Shown: in pieces, positions 62,418-64,000 of the stretch | How positions within the stretch are numbered: the stretch's first letter is position 1 | Layout: every line of letters starts with the position of its first letter | Position numbers and translations under genes: made by a program | Assembly (NCBI GenBank): GCA_964522665.1 | Contig: CAZFVY010000018.1 | Span: 16,790-80,789 of the forward strand | Reading direction: 5' to 3' | Length of the DNA stretch: 64,000 nucleotides | Source: CAZFVY01 sp964522665 | GTDB taxonomy: Bacteria; Verrucomicrobiota; Verrucomicrobiia; Limisphaerales; CAZFVY01 | Notes under the pieces: model-generated | The model's input: the letters and a program-made list of their open reading frames with translations, nothing else | Database searches by the model: none | What the model was told of the DNA's origin: nothing

Positions 62418-64000
62418 TTACTTTGTGACTTTCAAATTACCCTGCGGATCGAGCGTGACTTCGCGCGAACCCTTTGGCAGGTCGTACGTAAACGACTTGC
62501 CGCCCGGCCAGCGCGCCGTGATTTGCGATGGCTCGCTCGGCGTGCCCAGCACCTGCGTCGGCGCGTCCTGCGACCAATAGCCGCTGCCGCCGTGCACCTC
62601 GCGCGCCGGCCCGTCGCCGGTGGCGAATTTCAAGCGCACCATGGCGCCGATCCCGTCTGGATTGCCCACCGGCCCTAACAGTCGCACCCGTAGCCCGGGC
62701 CGCGCCCCGACATTGTGGTAAAGCTTGGTCTCGGCCCCGTTCTGGCTTACCACCAGGTCCACCCGTCCATCTTCGTCGAAATCGCCCACGGCGCAACCCC
62801 GTTGTTCGCCGAAGACATTTACTCCGCTCACTTGACCGGGGATTGGCGTAAAGCCGCCCCGCCCGTCACCGCGAAGCCACAAACCCAGACCGCCGTCCAG
62901 CCGCGCGTCCTCCGTCCGCGTCGCAAAAAAATTCTGGCTCAAGAACAAATCTTCCTTCCCGTCCCCATCCACGTCCGCCACGCAAACCCCGAAGGCGGGC
63001 GCGAACTGCGCCTCTGCCGGCAACGGCACGGCTTCGAAATGATCGCCTCGATTCAGGAAAACCGTGCTGGCCAGCGTCGTGGCCCGCAGTTCCTTCGCGC
63101 GCGCGAACGCCTCGCCGAGGATTTCCGCCACGCTGGCCTCCCCGTAAGCGCGGTGCGTCACCAGATGTTGCCTCACGAACGGCAACGCCCCTCCCACCAC
63201 GTTTAGGTTCCGGCGCGGAACGACTTTGCCCAACTCGGCATCGTCATACGCTTCCAACATGTCCAACCGGCCTGCCTGTTCAAAATCGCCATAATACAGT
63301 CGCGCGGGCGTTGACGGACTCGCGCGGGTCGGACTGTTTAGGCCCCAGTTGCTGGCGATGATGTCGAGCCGCCCGTCCCCATCGACGTCGCCCGTTGTCA
63401 CCCCGTTCCACCATCCGGTGTAAGCCGATAGGCCCAACTCCCCAGTCGCCTCATGGAGCTTGCCATGGTCATTTAAGAAGACCCGCACCGGTCCCCATTC
63501 GCAGGCCAGGATCAGGTCCGGCCAGCCGTCGCCATTCACATCACTGAATACCGCTCCGCTGACCAATCCCCCCGCGGCCAGCGTCCGGCTGTTCTCCGCG
63601 TCCACTTCGAGGCGCCCATTCCGCGAGCGCCACAACCAACTCGGCCCACCCTCGGGGTAGCGGCCGGGAACGGCTCTCCCACCCATGAATAGCGCCAGCG
63701 TTCCATCCCCATACACGTCGGCCACCGCCAACGGCCCCACAGAGGACGCGGACCGACAGGGAATCGACGTCGCGGCGCCGGCGACCAACTTCCCCTCGTT
63801 CACAAAGTAACCTAGCGCCGTCATCTGGTTGGTGTCGCCATCCTCGTAATTCGACAACCCCGCCAGTGTCGTGCGCCTCCCTTCGACGCCGATCCAGCCA
63901 ACGACACCGCTCAAGTCCCCGGCCAGCGGCGCCAAATCACCGCCGGCCAGCGCGCTGAATTTGCCTTGGCCGTCATTGTGAAAGACCGTCAATTGACCGC
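62418..64000 (-). CDS. FG-GAP/VCBS repeat protein with ASPIC/UnbV C-terminus (5' end outside window)
   Basis: The frame is open to the right edge, so the N-terminus is missing; 526 residues are seen. Repeated calcium-loop motifs DVNGDGWPDL, DVDGDGRLDI, DVDGDGKEDLF and DFDEDGRVDLVV mark a beta-propeller of the FG-GAP/VCBS type. The end, RVRLLGPVGNPDGIGAMVRL through VHGGSGYWSQ, is the ASPIC/UnbV domain. Such proteins are secreted and of unknown role, perhaps in binding polymers. It forms the first visible gene of an operon with rmlB and der. Confidence 0.9.
   Translation of the reverse strand, partial: GQLTVFHNDGQGKFSALAGGDLAPLAGDLSGVVGWIGVEGRRTTLAGLSNYEDGDTNQMTALGYFVNEGKLVAGAATSIPCRSASSVGPLAVADVYGDGTLALFMGGRAVPGRYPEGGPSWLWRSRNGRLEVDAENSRTLAAGGLVSGAVFSDVNGDGWPDLILACEWGPVRVFLNDHGKLHEATGELGLSAYTGWWNGVTTGDVDGDGRLDIIASNWGLNSPTRASPSTPARLYYGDFEQAGRLDMLEAYDDAELGKVVPRRNLNVVGGALPFVRQHLVTHRAYGEASVAEILGEAFARAKELRATTLASTVFLNRGDHFEAVPLPAEAQFAPAFGVCVADVDGDGKEDLFLSQNFFATRTEDARLDGGLGLWLRGDGRGGFTPIPGQVSGVNVFGEQRGCAVGDFDEDGRVDLVVSQNGAETKLYHNVGARPGLRVRLLGPVGNPDGIGAMVRLKFATGDGPAREVHGGSGYWSQDAPTQVLGTPSEPSQITARWPGGKSFTYDLPKGSREVTLDPQGNLKVTK

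Overview
The window is 64 kb of gene-dense, GC-rich bacterial DNA with about 50 supported protein genes. I saw no rRNA, tRNA, CRISPR array or insertion sequence. The gene content points to the phylum Verrucomicrobiota, probably a free-living heterotroph: a DUF1501/DUF1800 export pair, a DUF1080 protein, large lamin-tail/Ig-like and FG-GAP secreted proteins, LL-diaminopimelate aminotransferase, TonB receptor/YfiR/hybrid-kinase signalling, and many genes with no Shine-Dalgarno sequence. This assignment is an inference from gene families, not from a marker-gene tree.

Left part (1-16.4 kb). The 3' part of a secreted repeat protein (1-3292) is followed by ribosomal protein bS21 with its own promoter and terminator. 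Next is a tight run of sugar-phosphate isomerase, flippase-like membrane protein and CCA/poly(A) polymerase, then an NtrC-type sigma-54 activator. From 15703 down to 8706 on the minus strand lies a six-gene, almost gap-free operon: a secreted LmbE/PIG-L hydrolase, a 52-residue membrane peptide, a sodium/solute symporter, a 258-residue protein with BshC motifs, bshB and bshA. I read it as a bacillithiol-type thiol operon with an unusually compact BshC. This is the strongest candidate for something not well described.

Middle (16.7-34.6 kb). Mannonate dehydratase is followed by a small accessory patch (DUF6429 protein, HicBA toxin-antitoxin), the DUF1800/DUF1501 pair, a metallophosphoesterase, an SDR dehydrogenase, an ABC exporter with a Yip1-like protein, an SGNH hydrolase, panC, a DUF1080 protein, a CGWS glutaredoxin, glycerate kinase with a hairpin over its ribosome-binding site, and a TPR membrane protein.

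Signalling locus (34.7-46.1 kb, all minus strand). Three sensor kinases, one stand-alone receiver, a TonB-dependent receptor and a YfiR-like periplasmic protein are packed together, largely with overlapping ends. No DNA-binding or cyclic-di-GMP output domain is encoded among them.

Right part (46.6-64 kb). A three-gene operon (iron alcohol dehydrogenase, aldehyde dehydrogenase, PuuA/GlnA4-like glutamine synthetase) fits oxidation of an amino-alcohol or polyamine through gamma-glutamyl intermediates. A CsoR-type repressor with a C-H-C metal triad diverges from an MgtA-type P-type ATPase, with a porin behind it. Then come E2 and E3 of a 2-oxoacid dehydrogenase, a DUF1330 protein, dapL, and convergent to it an operon of an FG-GAP/ASPIC protein (cut by the window end), rmlB and der.
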